A stretch of DNA of 35,244 bases from JAFLCL01 sp039809495 (GCA_039809495.1 JBDHVC010000052.1:1-35244), one strand, 5' to 3'; positions 6,119 to 15,228 are shown, counted from the stretch's first letter. Notes: generated by a model from the sequence alone, not told the origin. Numbers and translations: made by a program.

Positions 6119-7556
6119 CCGCGTGGGGATCGTCGGCCGCGCGCGGCGCGCCCTCGCCCAGGGCGGGAGCGCTCGTCGGGGGCTCGTCGCGCGGCTCTCC
6201 GCGCGCCTCGTCGAGGCTCATCCCCATCGCGCCGAGCGCCTCGACCCGCCGCTCCGCGAGCTCGGCGCCGAGCTCGATCTCGTCGAGGCTCACCTCGCGG
6301 ATCGCGCGCGCCGCGTCGAGCCACTCGAGCAGCGTGCCCTGCCCCGCCGCGTAGGTTGCCGCCGTCGCGTCGAGCGCCGCCCGCGTCGCCGGCGCCTCGC
6401 GCTCGCGCAGCACGGCGAGGGCGCGCGCCGCCGCCTCGTGCGCGGAGAGCGCGTCGCGCACCTCGGTCGCGATCGCCCGCGCGAGGCCGGCGGCCTCGGC
6501 CTCGACGGCCCGCGCCTCGGCGCGCAGCGCCTCGGCCTCGTCACGCTCACCGCTCCAGAGCCAGGGCAGCGTCATCCCGAGCTCGAGCCCGAGGCCCGGT
6601 CGCATCCCCGGCGTCTGCATGTACATCGCGCCGAGCATGAACGTCGGCACGCTGGCGCGCGCCTCCGCCGCCTCGGCGCGAGCGCTCGCCGCGCCCGAGC
6701 GCGCCTCGATGGCCTCGAACGCGCCTCGATGAGCGCGCGCGAGGGCGAGCGCGTCGTCCGTGGAGAGCTCGAGCGGCTCGACGTCGAGGGGGGGCGCCGG
6801 CCCGAGCTCGCGCTCGTCCTCGATGCCGAGCCGCCCGCGGAGCCGCTCCGTCGCGCGCCGCTCGTCTCCGCGCGAGCGCTCGATCGCGCGCTCCGCGGCG
6901 GCGAGCTCGCGATCGATGCGCAGCACGTCGGCGAGCGTCCCGGACGCGGCGGCGTAGCGCGCCTGGGCCACCTCGCGCGTCGCGCGGAGCACCTCGACGA
7001 ACGCGCGGAGCGCCTCGCCGCGCGCGGCGGCGCTCGCCCACGCGACGCAGTCTCGCGCGGCCTCGGTCGCGACGCTCCTCTGCTCCTCGGCGAGCGTCGC
7101 GAGGCTCTCTCGCGCGCCCTCGATCGCCGCGCGCGCCTCGGCGTCGAGCCGACCGGTCGAGGGCAGCTCCTGCGCGACGGAGAGCATGTACATCCCCTCG
7201 CGATCGGCGAGGCTCGGGTCGCCGATGGGGAAGTCCCACACCGAGACCGTCACGCTCGGCGCCGGGTACGCGGCGGCCGCGCGGGCCATGGCGAGCGCGG
7301 CGCGCGCCCGCTCGCGCGGCGCGGCGAGGCGAGGATCGGTGCGGAGCGCGAGGCGCACGACGTCCTCGCAGCGATCGAAGCGCGTCGGAGCCGGCGCGCC
7401 CTCGCCTCCGCCGCGCTCGCCGCCCGCCGCCTCGATCCGTCGGCTCGCGGCGCGCCAGCGGACCTCGGTGCTCGACGCGACGCAGCCACCCAGGAGCGCG
7501 AGCGTGGCCGCGAGCCAGGCGAGCCGCCGAGCGGAGCTTGTCGTGGGGCGGGGCAT
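6102..7556 (-). CDS. TolC-family outer-membrane efflux protein (CusC-like)
   Basis: A 484-aa outer-membrane factor. It starts with a signal peptide ending in a lipobox (LLGGC, Cys25), as in lipidated CusC/OprM-type factors. Long alanine/arginine/glutamate-rich helices follow in the usual two-fold repeat: RCEDVVRLALRTDPRLAAPR, later LELSTDDALALARAHRGAFE, and YAAGQGTLLEWLDAARA, the pattern that closes the second repeat. With the CusB and CusA homologues encoded 1.3 kb away on the other strand it should form a tripartite metal efflux pump crossing the envelope. Opposite orientation and separate transcription are unusual for cusCBA. A TACCCT box lies about 15 nt before the ATG. Confidence 0.87.
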   Translation of the reverse strand: MPRPTTSSARRLAWLAATLALLGGCVASSTEVRWRAASRRIEAAGGERGGGEGAPAPTRFDRCEDVVRLALRTDPRLAAPRERARAALAMARAAAAYPAPSVTVSVWDFPIGDPSLADREGMYMLSVAQELPSTGRLDAEARAAIEGARESLATLAEEQRSVATEAARDCVAWASAAARGEALRAFVEVLRATREVAQARYAAASGTLADVLRIDRELAAAERAIERSRGDERRATERLRGRLGIEDERELGPAPPLDVEPLELSTDDALALARAHRGAFEAIEARSGAASARAEAAEARASVPTFMLGAMYMQTPGMRPGLGLELGMTLPWLWSGERDEAEALRAEARAVEAEAAGLARAIATEVRDALSAHEAAARALAVLREREAPATRAALDATAATYAAGQGTLLEWLDAARAIREVSLDEIELGAELAERRVEALGAMGMSLDEARGEPRDEPPTSAPALGEGAPRAADDPHAGEPSD

Positions 7557-7725
7557 CGCGGCGTACGCGCGAGGGTAGCGCGGTCACGCCGACGCTGCCG
7601 AGCCTGGATCCGGACCCCGGCCTCGTGATACACGCGGCGCTCGAGAGACGAAGGTGGCCTCGGGGGACGTCATGCCGTGTTCCCACCGCGAGGCCTCGAG
7701 TAACAGAAGACGGAGGGAGAACGAC

Positions 7726-8142
7726 ATGGTCAACGGAATCTGGCTGGCGATCCTCGGCGTGCTCGGCGCCGCGAACCTCATCGTCGCGCGGCGGCCCGAC
7801 GCGAAGGAGGCGATCGCGAAGATCGCCCCCTACCAGGGCTGGATCGGCGCGATCTCGGCGCTCTGGGGCGTCTGGGGCATCATCTCGGCCGTCCTCAGCA
7901 TCGGCCTGCTCGCCCTCGCGCCGATCTACTGGGTGACGTTCCTCGTGGACGTCGTGCTCTTGTTCTGCCTGGGGCTGCTCCTCGGCGTCGGCGTCCTCAA
8001 GACGTTCATCAAGAATCCGACGGCCGTCGCGAAGATGGACGAGACGATCGCCAAGCTCGCGCCCTATCAAGGCGTGCTCGGCCTCGTCGCCATCGGCGTC
8101 GGGATCTGGATGGTGATCTCGTCGTTCCTCTGGGTCGTCTGA
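7726..8142 (+). CDS. Small membrane protein with internal duplication
   Basis: A 138-aa, very hydrophobic protein with about four membrane helices. A short motif occurs twice: IAKIAPYQGWIG at residues 30-41 and IAKLAPYQGVLG at 108-119, each followed by a membrane helix rich in Trp/Gly. The arrangement indicates an internal duplication. The start ATG has a strong AGGGAG about 8 nt upstream, which rules out the longer frame. It is the first gene to the right of the divergent TolC gene. Function is unknown; co-location with the metal efflux genes may be incidental. Confidence 0.7.
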   Translation: MVNGIWLAILGVLGAANLIVARRPDAKEAIAKIAPYQGWIGAISALWGVWGIISAVLSIGLLALAPIYWVTFLVDVVLLFCLGLLLGVGVLKTFIKNPTAVAKMDETIAKLAPYQGVLGLVAIGVGIWMVISSFLWVV

Positions 8143-8219
8143 GCTCGGGCTCGCCTGAGATCGGCATCGCCTGAGATCGGCATCGCCTGAGATCGGCATC
8201 GCCTGAGATCGGCATCGTC
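8141..8219 (+). repeat. Five-unit 16-bp tandem repeat
   Basis: Units GAGATCGGCATCGCCT start at 8157, 8173 and 8189, followed by a diverged copy at 8205. A more degenerate copy at 8141 precedes them, beginning at the stop codon of the membrane protein gene. The array leads straight into a hairpin. It does not look like coding sequence. Confidence 0.85.
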
Positions 8220-8223
8220 CGCG

Positions 8224-8260
8224 GATGAGGCTCGCCCGGCGCCGCCAGGCGAGCCTCATC
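8224..8260 (+). terminator. Strong hairpin, probable terminator
   Basis: GATGAGGCTCGCC and GGCGAGCCTCATC form a perfect 13-bp stem with an 11-nt GC-rich loop, after the 16-bp repeat array and the membrane protein gene. No U-tract is present. Confidence 0.5.
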
Positions 8261-8356
8261 TGCTGCTACGCGAGGACGTCGAGGCCCTCGCTCGCGGCTA
8301 CCTCCGGATGTCCAGGCGCGCTTGCAGGCCGACCCGAAACCTGCTCCGCTAGCGGG

Positions 8357-8773
8357 ATGGTCTCGAGGCTCGAGCGGCAGCTCGTCGCGGCGCTCACCGC
8401 GCTGGCGATGCTCGCGCTCGGCGTCACGTCGGGCCTCGGCTACACGTACTGCCTCTCGATGGAGCGGGCGATGGCCTCGTGCTGTTGCCCGAGGGCGGAC
8501 GTCGACGACGACGTCCCCGTCCTCCGGGTCGCGTGCTGCGAGGAGCGCCACGTCGGCGAGCTGCCGTCGGCCGTCCTCGACGCGGGCGCGTCGATCGTCG
8601 CGCCATCGGCGATCGCGCTCGCCCCCGAGCCGCCTCGCCTCGCGCTCGCGCCGTCCACCCGCGCGCCGCTTCGGATCGCGCGCGACGAGCGCCTCGATCA
8701 CCATCGCCTGCGGCCTCCCCGAGCCGGGCCGAGCCAGCGCTTGCATCGTACGATCTCGGTCTTCCTCCTCTGA
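8357..8773 (+). CDS. Cys-cluster exported protein near metal efflux genes
   Basis: A 138-aa protein with an N-terminal hydrophobic segment (LVAALTALAMLALGVTSGLG) that serves as signal or anchor. A Cys-rich patch follows at once: YTYCLSMERAMASCCCPR, then VACCEERHVGELP. These cysteines and the nearby His and Met could bind Cu or Ag in the periplasm. The remainder is low-complexity Pro/Arg/Ala. It precedes the CusB gene by about 130 bp on the same strand. I recognise no family, and the metal role is inferred from cysteines and context. Confidence 0.6.
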   Translation: MVSRLERQLVAALTALAMLALGVTSGLGYTYCLSMERAMASCCCPRADVDDDVPVLRVACCEERHVGELPSAVLDAGASIVAPSAIALAPEPPRLALAPSTRAPLRIARDERLDHHRLRPPRAGPSQRLHRTISVFLL

Positions 8774-8904
8774 GCCCTCGCCGCGCGCCCACGCGGTGTG
8801 AGGCGCGCGAGCCCTCTCGGGTTCGAGCGAGGAGAGAGCGAGATGACGAGCCGAGAATTCCGTCGCCGCGCGGCGCACGATGAGCGTCGCCTCGGGAGCC
8901 GAGC

Positions 8905-10296
8905 GTGACCACGAGCGCCGAGGCGTCGCCGAGGGCGCTGCGGATCATGTCCCTCGTGCGCTGGGCGCTGCTCGCGATCGTCGCGATGGCGAGCCTCTAC
9001 AGCTTCGTCGCGATCGGCCTCGGGGCGAGCGGCGAAGACGACGGCGTCGCGCGCTTCTACTGCCCGATGCACCCGGACATCACGTCGCCGAGGCCGGGGA
9101 CCTGCCCGATCTGCCACATGACGCTCGAGCCGATCCCCACCCACGGCGAGAGCACCTCCCACGAGCGCTCGAGCTCCGACGACGCCGGCCCCGACGAGGC
9201 CGGCCCTCCGAGCGAGGAGCTCGCGGTCGGCGCGATCCCGAGCGGCACCCAGGCCGTCATGCTCAGCGTCGAGCGGCTCCAGAGCTCCGGGCTCGTCGTC
9301 GTCCCCGCGCGGCGCGCCCTGCTCCGACGAAGCGCGCGGTGGCCCGCCGTCGTCGAGGCGCTCGAGGGCGCGCGCGCCGAGGTGCGGGTGCGCGCGCCCG
9401 CCTACGTGGAGCGGAGCGAGGTGCGTGAGCTCGGTGCCCACGTCCGCCGCGGCGCCGTGCTCGCGTGGGTCAGCGCGCCGGAGATCCTCGCCGCCGAGCA
9501 GGAGCTCTTGACGGCCGAGCGCCTGCGGCTCGCGGGCGGGCGCGGCGAGGACGATCCGATCCGCGCGGCCGCGCGCCGACGGCTCGAATTGCTCGGCGCA
9601 ACCGCGAGCGAGATCGACGCCGTCCTGCGCGCGGGCGAGCCGCGACGCCGGATCGCCCTGCGCGCGCCGATCGACGGCACCATCACGCGGCTCGACGCCG
9701 TGGTCGGCGCGTACGCCTCGCCCGAGACCGTGCTCTTCGAGGTGACGAGCTTCGCGCGGGTTCGCGTCGTCGCGAGCGTGTTCGATCGACGCGACCTCGC
9801 GCTCCTCGAGGGCGGCGAGGCCTCGTTCGTCGGCCAAGGCGACGACGACACCCGCGCGCGGCTCGAGCTCGAGTGGATCGAGCCGGAGCTCGCGGCGGAC
9901 ACGCGGGCGACCCGCGTGCGCTTCTCCGTCGACGATCGCGAGCTGACGCTGCGCCCCGGGACGATCGGCGACGTCACCCTCGACGCGGGCGGCGAGGAGG
10001 CCGTGCTCGTCCCCCGCGACGCGATCCTCGATCGTGGCACGGCCCGCTACGTGTTCGTCGAGACGGAGCCCGGCGTCTTCACGCCCCGCGTCGTCCGCGT
10101 CGGGCGCGCCGAGGGCGATGAGCGCGAGGTCGAGGAGGGGCTCGCGGCGGGTGAGCGCGTCGTCCAGCGCGGCGCGTTCCTCCTCGACTCGGAGAGCCGC
10201 CTCTCGGCCGCGCTCTCGGCGCGCGCTCCCTCCGTCGCGGCGGGAGGAGCCGCGCCGCGCGGTCCGGCCGAGCACGCGCACGAGGGCTCGCCGTGA
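8905..10296 (+). CDS. cusB: RND periplasmic adaptor with heavy-metal-binding domain (CusB-like)
   Basis: A 463-aa membrane fusion protein of heavy-metal RND pumps. The order is an N-terminal membrane anchor (residues 15-40), a heavy-metal-binding domain at 51-77 (FYCPMHP followed by GTCPICHMTLEP), then the hairpin/lipoyl region (YVERSEVRELGAHVRRGAVL) and barrel with IALRAPIDGTITRLDAVVGA and FEVTSFARVRVVASVFDRRD. CusB-type adaptors hand Cu(I)/Ag(I) to the RND pump. The start is GTG 8905. The stop overlaps the GTG start of the pump gene, so adaptor and pump are translationally coupled. The metal-binding module supports Cu or Ag rather than organic substrates. Confidence 0.9.
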   Translation: MTTSAEASPRALRIMSLVRWALLAIVAMASLYSFVAIGLGASGEDDGVARFYCPMHPDITSPRPGTCPICHMTLEPIPTHGESTSHERSSSDDAGPDEAGPPSEELAVGAIPSGTQAVMLSVERLQSSGLVVVPARRALLRRSARWPAVVEALEGARAEVRVRAPAYVERSEVRELGAHVRRGAVLAWVSAPEILAAEQELLTAERLRLAGGRGEDDPIRAAARRRLELLGATASEIDAVLRAGEPRRRIALRAPIDGTITRLDAVVGAYASPETVLFEVTSFARVRVVASVFDRRDLALLEGGEASFVGQGDDDTRARLELEWIEPELAADTRATRVRFSVDDRELTLRPGTIGDVTLDAGGEEAVLVPRDAILDRGTARYVFVETEPGVFTPRVVRVGRAEGDEREVEEGLAAGERVVQRGAFLLDSESRLSAALSARAPSVAAGGAAPRGPAEHAHEGSP

Positions 10297-13200
10297 TCCT
10301 CCGGATCATCGAATTCTCGGCCAAGTACCGCCTGATCGTGCTCGCGCTCGGCGTCGCGCTCGCCGTCGCGGGCTACGTCTCGATGTCCCGCCTCAAGCTG
10401 GACGCGATCCCCGATCTCTCGGACGCGCAGGTGATCGTCTTCACCGAGTGGGAGGGGCGCTCGCCGACGCTCGTCGAGGATCAGGTCACCTACCCGATCG
10501 TCACCTCGCTCCTCGGCGCGCCCGACGTCGTCGAGGTGCGCGGGCAGAGCATGTTCGGGATGAGCTTCGTCTACGTCGTCTTCGACGAGGGGACGGACCC
10601 TTACTGGGCGCGCTCGCGCGTGCTCGAGTACCTCTCGAGCGCGACGGCGCGCCTCCCCTCGGGCGTGAGCCCGCGCATCGGCCCCGACGCGAGCGGCATC
10701 GGCTGGGTCTACCAGTACGTCGTCGAGGACACCTCGGGCGCGCACGATCTCGCCGAGCTCCGCGCGCTCCACGACTTCTCGATCCGCTACGCGCTCGCGA
10801 GCGTGCGCGGCGTCGCGGAGGTCGCCTCGGTCGGCGGCTTCCTCCCGGAGTACCAGATCGAGGTCGACCCCTCGCGGCTCAGCTCCCTCGGGGTCTCCCT
10901 CCGCGACGTCGCCGACGCCGTCCGCGCCTCGAACGAGGAGGTCGGCGGGCGCCTCATCGAGCTCTCGGAGCGCGAGCACTTCGTGCGCGGCCGCGGCTAC
11001 CTCGGGAGCGAGCGCGATCTCGCCTCGGTCGTCGTGCGCGCGGACGCCTCGGGGACGCCCCTCACCGTCGGCGACGTCGGTACCGTGCGCGTGGGCGCGT
11101 CGCTCCGGCGCGGCGTCACCGACTGGAACGGCGGGGGCGACGTCGTCTCGGGCATCGTCGTCATGCGCTACGGCGAGAACGCGCTCGACGTGATCGAGCG
11201 CGTCGAGGCGCGCATCGCGGAGCTCGCCCCCTCGCTCGCCGAGGAGGGCGTCGCGATCCACCCGGTCTACAGCCGCGCGCCCCTCATCCGGCGGGCGATC
11301 GACACGCTCTCGCACGCGCTCCGCGAGGAGATGATCGTCGTCGCGCTCGTCATCCTCGGCTTCCTCCTCCACGTCCGCTCGGCGCTGCTCCCGATCATCT
11401 CGATCCCCCTCGCGGTGCTCGTCGCCTTCATCCCGATGGCGCTCTTCGGCGTGCCCGCGACGATCATGTCGCTCGGCGGCATCGCGATCGCGATCGGCGC
11501 GACGGTCGACGCGGAGATCGTGATGGTCGAGGCCGCGCACAAGCGGCTCGAGCACGCGAGGCCGGACCTGAGCCCCGAGGAGCACCGACACCTCCTCGCC
11601 GAGGCGGCGGCCGAGGTCACGCCCGCCATCTTCTTCTCCCTCCTCATCATCGCCGTCTCGTTCCTCCCGGTCTTCGGGCTCACGGGGCAGGCCGGGCGCC
11701 TCTTCATCCCGCTCGCGTTCACGAAGACCTGCGTGATGCTCTCGGCGGCGCTCCTCTCGATCACGGTCGCGCCGGCGCTCCGCGAGCTCCTGCTCCAAGG
11801 CAAGATCCGCCCCGAGGAGCACCACCCGGTCTCCCGCGCGATCCGCGCGCTCTACGCGCCCTTCGTCCACGTCGCGCTCGCCAACCCCAAGACGACCGTG
11901 CTCATCGGCGCGTTCGCGCTGCTCTCCGCGATCCCCATCCTCCCGCGCCTCGGGAGCGAGTTCATGCCGCCCCTCGACGAGGGCGACATCCTCTACATGC
12001 CGACGACGCTCGACGGCATCTCGATGGAGGCCGCGCGCCGCGAGCTCGCGCTCCAGGACACGCTCCTCCGCGAGTTCCCCGAGGTCGAGTCCGTCCTCGG
12101 CAAGATCGGCCGCGCCGAGACCCCGACCGATCCCGCGCCGCTCTCCATGGCGGAGACGATCGTCACGCTCAAGCCTCGCTCGGCGTGGCGCACGCGCTTT
12201 CGTCGCCGCTTCTGGCAGCCCTACGCGCCGACGTGGGCGCGGCCCGCCTTCGCCTATTTCTGGCCGGAATTCACGCCGATGACGCACGGCGAGCTCGTCG
12301 ACGAGATGAACCGCCGCATGCGCCTCGTGGGCTGGACCAACGCCTTCACCCAGCCCATCCGAAACCGCGTCGACATGCTCGCGACGGGGATCCGCACCCC
12401 GATCGGCGTGAAGGTCTACGGCCACGATCCCGGAGAGATCGAGCGCGCCGGCGTCGCGATCGAGCGCGAGCTGCGGGCTCTCTCGGGCACGCGGAGCGTC
12501 CTCTACGAGCGGCAGCAGGGCGGCATGTACCTCGACGTCGTCCCCGATCGAGGCGCGCTCGCGCGCTTCGGGCTGCGCGTCGAGGACGTGAACCAGGTCG
12601 TCGAGAGCGCGATCGGCGCGGGGCTCGTCACGACGACGATCGAGGGGCGCGCGCGCTACGCCGTGACGCTCCGCTACGCCGAGGACTTCCGCTCGAGCCC
12701 GGAGGCGATCGGGGCGGCGCTCGTGCCGCTGCCCTCGGGCGGGACCGTCCGCCTCGATCGCGTCGCCCGCGTCGCGCTCACGCCCGGCCCCTCGATGGTC
12801 CGCGACGAGAGCGGGATGCTCGTCGGCTACGTCTACGTGGACATCCACGACGACGTCGATCTCGGCGGCTACGTCGAGCGGGCCCGCGCCGCGATCGACG
12901 CGGCCGTCGCGCGCGGCGACGTCGTGCTCCCGCGCCGCGGCAACCTCCGCTTCACGGGGCAGTACGAGCAGCTCCTCGAGATGCAGGCGCGGATGCGCTG
13001 GCTCATCCCGCTCTCGGTGCTCGCGATCGTCGTCCTGCTCTTCATCGAGTTCCGCGATCTCACGCAGGTGCTCATCGTCCTCGCCTCCGTGCCCTTCGCG
13101 CTCGTCGGCAGCGTGTGGGCGCTCTACCTCCTCGACTTCCACCTCTCGACCGCCGTGTGGGTCGGGGTCATCGCGCTCGTCGGCCTCGCCGCGCAGACGG

Positions 13201-13841
13201 GCGTCGTGATGATCGTCTACATCGACAACGCGTACGAACGGAGGCTCGCCGAGGGGCGCATCCGCTCGCTCGCGGACATCGTCGACGCGCACGCCGAGGG
13301 CACGATCCTGCGGGTGCGCCCGAAGCTGATGACCGTCGGCACGATGCTCGTCGGCCTCGTCCCGCTCCTCTGGAGCGAGGGCTCGGGCGCGGACGTGATG
13401 CGGCGCATCGCCGCCCCGATGGTGGGCGGCCTCGTCACGAGCACCTTCCTCACGCTCGAGATCATCCCCGTCCTCTACACCTACTGGCGCTTCGATCAGC
13501 TCGTGCGAAGGCGGCTCCGCGAGGACCTCCCGGCCCTCGAGGCGGAGCTCGAGCGCTACGTCCGGCTCGTCGCGCTCTCCCTCGGGCTCGCCCTCTCCGC
13601 CCTCCTCGCGCACCTCTACCTCGGCGCGTCCGCGCCGATCGTGGCCGCCGAGGTCCTCGCGACGAGCGCCCTCGTCCTCTTCGCCCTCGCGTACGCCTGG
13701 GCGCGCGAGCGCGCGCTCCACCTGCTCCCCGATCACGCGGCGATCTCGGCCGCGGAGCGCCCGCCCTCCCCTTCCCCTCCCACCCCGATCGATCCACCCT
13801 CGCCCCAAGGAGAAGAACCCGATGCCCCCCGCTCGTCGTAG
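10293..13841 (+). CDS. cusA: Heavy-metal efflux RND transporter (CusA/CzcA family) with C-terminal extension
   Basis: A proton-driven inner-membrane pump of 1182 aa. Family marks include the N-terminal FSAKYRLIVLALGVALAVAG helix, DLSDAQVIVFTEWEGRSPTL, TM4 with DAEIVMVEAAHKRLE (Asp406, the expected proton-relay Asp) and GKIGRAETPTDPAPL. Met619 (PLSMAET) and Met695 (RVDML) sit where CusA has methionines lining its Cu(I)/Ag(I) path. The permease core ends near residue 1075 (IIPVLYTYW). About 105 further residues follow with two hydrophobic segments (VALSLGLALSALLAHLYLG and a second before YAWARERALHL), making the protein longer than the usual 1020-1060. It is coupled to the adaptor upstream, and the cupredoxin gene overlaps its end. 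Confidence 0.92.
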   Translation: MILRIIEFSAKYRLIVLALGVALAVAGYVSMSRLKLDAIPDLSDAQVIVFTEWEGRSPTLVEDQVTYPIVTSLLGAPDVVEVRGQSMFGMSFVYVVFDEGTDPYWARSRVLEYLSSATARLPSGVSPRIGPDASGIGWVYQYVVEDTSGAHDLAELRALHDFSIRYALASVRGVAEVASVGGFLPEYQIEVDPSRLSSLGVSLRDVADAVRASNEEVGGRLIELSEREHFVRGRGYLGSERDLASVVVRADASGTPLTVGDVGTVRVGASLRRGVTDWNGGGDVVSGIVVMRYGENALDVIERVEARIAELAPSLAEEGVAIHPVYSRAPLIRRAIDTLSHALREEMIVVALVILGFLLHVRSALLPIISIPLAVLVAFIPMALFGVPATIMSLGGIAIAIGATVDAEIVMVEAAHKRLEHARPDLSPEEHRHLLAEAAAEVTPAIFFSLLIIAVSFLPVFGLTGQAGRLFIPLAFTKTCVMLSAALLSITVAPALRELLLQGKIRPEEHHPVSRAIRALYAPFVHVALANPKTTVLIGAFALLSAIPILPRLGSEFMPPLDEGDILYMPTTLDGISMEAARRELALQDTLLREFPEVESVLGKIGRAETPTDPAPLSMAETIVTLKPRSAWRTRFRRRFWQPYAPTWARPAFAYFWPEFTPMTHGELVDEMNRRMRLVGWTNAFTQPIRNRVDMLATGIRTPIGVKVYGHDPGEIERAGVAIERELRALSGTRSVLYERQQGGMYLDVVPDRGALARFGLRVEDVNQVVESAIGAGLVTTTIEGRARYAVTLRYAEDFRSSPEAIGAALVPLPSGGTVRLDRVARVALTPGPSMVRDESGMLVGYVYVDIHDDVDLGGYVERARAAIDAAVARGDVVLPRRGNLRFTGQYEQLLEMQARMRWLIPLSVLAIVVLLFIEFRDLTQVLIVLASVPFALVGSVWALYLLDFHLSTAVWVGVIALVGLAAQTGVVMIVYIDNAYERRLAEGRIRSLADIVDAHAEGTILRVRPKLMTVGTMLVGLVPLLWSEGSGADVMRRIAAPMVGGLVTSTFLTLEIIPVLYTYWRFDQLVRRRLREDLPALEAELERYVRLVALSLGLALSALLAHLYLGASAPIVAAEVLATSALVLFALAYAWARERALHLLPDHAAISAAERPPSPSPPTPIDPPSPQGEEPDAPRSS

Positions 13842-14190
13842 CCTCTTTTGCGCCCTCGCCCTCTCCACCCTCGTCGCCGCCGTCGCCGCCTGCAGCGCCG
13901 CGGCCGAGCCACCGCCAGCCCCGCCGGGCTCGCGCACCGTCCAGGTCGAGGTCGGCACCGAGTACCGGCCCTCGCGCATCGCCGCCCACGCCGGCGAGAC
14001 GCTCCACCTCGTCTTCACGCGCACGACCGACGAGGGCTGCGGTCAGCAGCTCGTCTTCCCCACGCTCGACATCCGCCGCGATCTCCCCCTGAACCAGCCG
14101 ATCGCGGTCGACGTCACCGCGCCCGCCTCCGGCGATCTCGGCTTCACGTGCGGCATGGGCATGTACCGCGGCACGGTCGTCGTACAGTAA
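13822..14190 (+). CDS. Cupredoxin-fold copper-binding lipoprotein
   Basis: A 122-aa exported protein with a signal peptide ending in VAACS (lipobox), then a single cupredoxin-like beta sandwich. Likely metal ligands are Cys73 in the GCGQQLVFP strand and the FTCGMGMYRG loop with Cys110, Met112 and Met114. Classical histidines are lacking, as in related proteins found beside CusA/CopA genes. It probably binds copper in the periplasm and delivers it to, or buffers it for, the pump. The ATG lies inside the pump gene, 20 nt before that gene's stop, with GGAG at a good distance, so it is the third gene of the efflux operon. Confidence 0.82.
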   Translation: MPPARRSLFCALALSTLVAAVAACSAAAEPPPAPPGSRTVQVEVGTEYRPSRIAAHAGETLHLVFTRTTDEGCGQQLVFPTLDIRRDLPLNQPIAVDVTAPASGDLGFTCGMGMYRGTVVVQ

Positions 14191-14232
14191 AGCTCGCCGC
14201 CGCGCGCGGAGGCCGACGCCCGCCGGATCGGT

Positions 14233-14238
14233 TACGCT
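14233..14238 (+). promoter_or_regulatory. TACGCT -10 box, probable leaderless start
   Basis: TACGCT ends 6 nt before the diiron-protein ATG, and no Shine-Dalgarno is present. This suggests that gene has its own promoter despite standing behind the efflux operon. Confidence 0.42.
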
Positions 14239-14244
14239 CTTCGC

Positions 14245-15228
14245 ATGGATCTCGAGCGCATGCGGGCGATGTGCGAGCGCGATCAGTGGTCGGTGGACGA
14301 TCTCGACTGGACGCTCGCGCCGCGCGCGCTCTCGCGCGAGCACGAGCTCGCGATCTGCCAGTACTTCACGGACATGGCGGGGATCGAGCGGCTCGCGGGC
14401 GCGCTCTTCGCCGTCCAGCGCGATCAGACCGAGGACCCGACCCTCCGCGCGATCTTCAGCTCGTTCGTCGTGGACGAGGAGCGGCACTCGGTCGTCGCCG
14501 CGCGCCTCGCTCGCCACTACGACGTCCACCGCTACCGCGTCTACCGCGAGAGCCCCCACCTCACCCGCTTCGCGCGCCACTTCGTCGACGTCGCGCGGCG
14601 GCAGCCCCCGGACATCGCCAACGTCTACATCACGACCGGCGAGCTCCTGCTCGACATCGCGCTCCTGCGCTCGCTCGACGACTTCGTCGACGACGAGATG
14701 AGCCACGCGGCGATGAGGCTCATCAACCGCGACGAGTCGCGCCACATCGCGATCGACCACCACATGGTCGAGTACTACGCCTCGCCCACCTACGCGGCGT
14801 GGCTCGAGCGCCGGCCGAAGAAGAGCAAGCGCGAGCGCGCCCGCGACGCCGTGGCGCTCACGCGCCTCGTCTGGTCGGCGCGCCCCTTCTTCCGCGACGT
14901 CTTCTTCGGCCCCATGAAGCTGCTCGATCCCTCGGGCGCGCGGATCCGCGAGGCCTTCAAGCGCACCCAGGCCCTCGCGCTCAAGGAGGGCGTCACCGAC
15001 CGCCCCTTCTCGCGCTTCTCCTCGTTCCTGCAGCGGCTCGCCGACGATCGACGCGTCGGCCGGACGCTCCGGCCCGCGATCGAGCGCATCCTCGGGGTCG
15101 ATCGCGAGCTCATGCGCACGCTCTACACCGAGCAGGAGGCCGAGCGCTTCCGCCGCATGAGCTTCGACGAGCTGGCCGAGGAGGCCCTCGCGCAGAAGCA
15201 GGTCGGCGCGAAGGGGCGGGCCTCGTGA
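14245..15228 (+). CDS. Ferritin-like diiron protein (AurF-like)
   Basis: A 327-aa helical protein of the ferritin-like diiron superfamily, nearest in look to AurF-type N-oxygenases. Candidate ligands are Glu48, the EERH cluster (Glu78 and His81 in DEERHS), Glu132 (TTGELLLD), and the second cluster ESRH (Glu163, His166) followed by IDHHM. The C-terminal 120 residues are a charged helical extension. The reaction may be oxygenation or radical chemistry; the substrate is unknown. A TACGCT box 6 nt upstream marks a separate start, and the downstream lipoprotein gene overlaps its stop by GTGA. Location after a copper efflux operon could hint at a metal or oxidative-stress role, but this is inference. 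Confidence 0.8.
   Translation: MDLERMRAMCERDQWSVDDLDWTLAPRALSREHELAICQYFTDMAGIERLAGALFAVQRDQTEDPTLRAIFSSFVVDEERHSVVAARLARHYDVHRYRVYRESPHLTRFARHFVDVARRQPPDIANVYITTGELLLDIALLRSLDDFVDDEMSHAAMRLINRDESRHIAIDHHMVEYYASPTYAAWLERRPKKSKRERARDAVALTRLVWSARPFFRDVFFGPMKLLDPSGARIREAFKRTQALALKEGVTDRPFSRFSSFLQRLADDRRVGRTLRPAIERILGVDRELMRTLYTEQEAERFRRMSFDELAEEALAQKQVGAKGRAS

Noticed and set aside
10047..14024. Very long open frame (over 1300 codons) on the minus strand opposite cusB/cusA, and similar long frames opposite lepA and the SGNH gene.
   Set aside because: They mirror real genes with strong G/C third-position bias; the translations are Arg/Asp/Glu/His/Val-rich with no domain pattern. Shadow frames.
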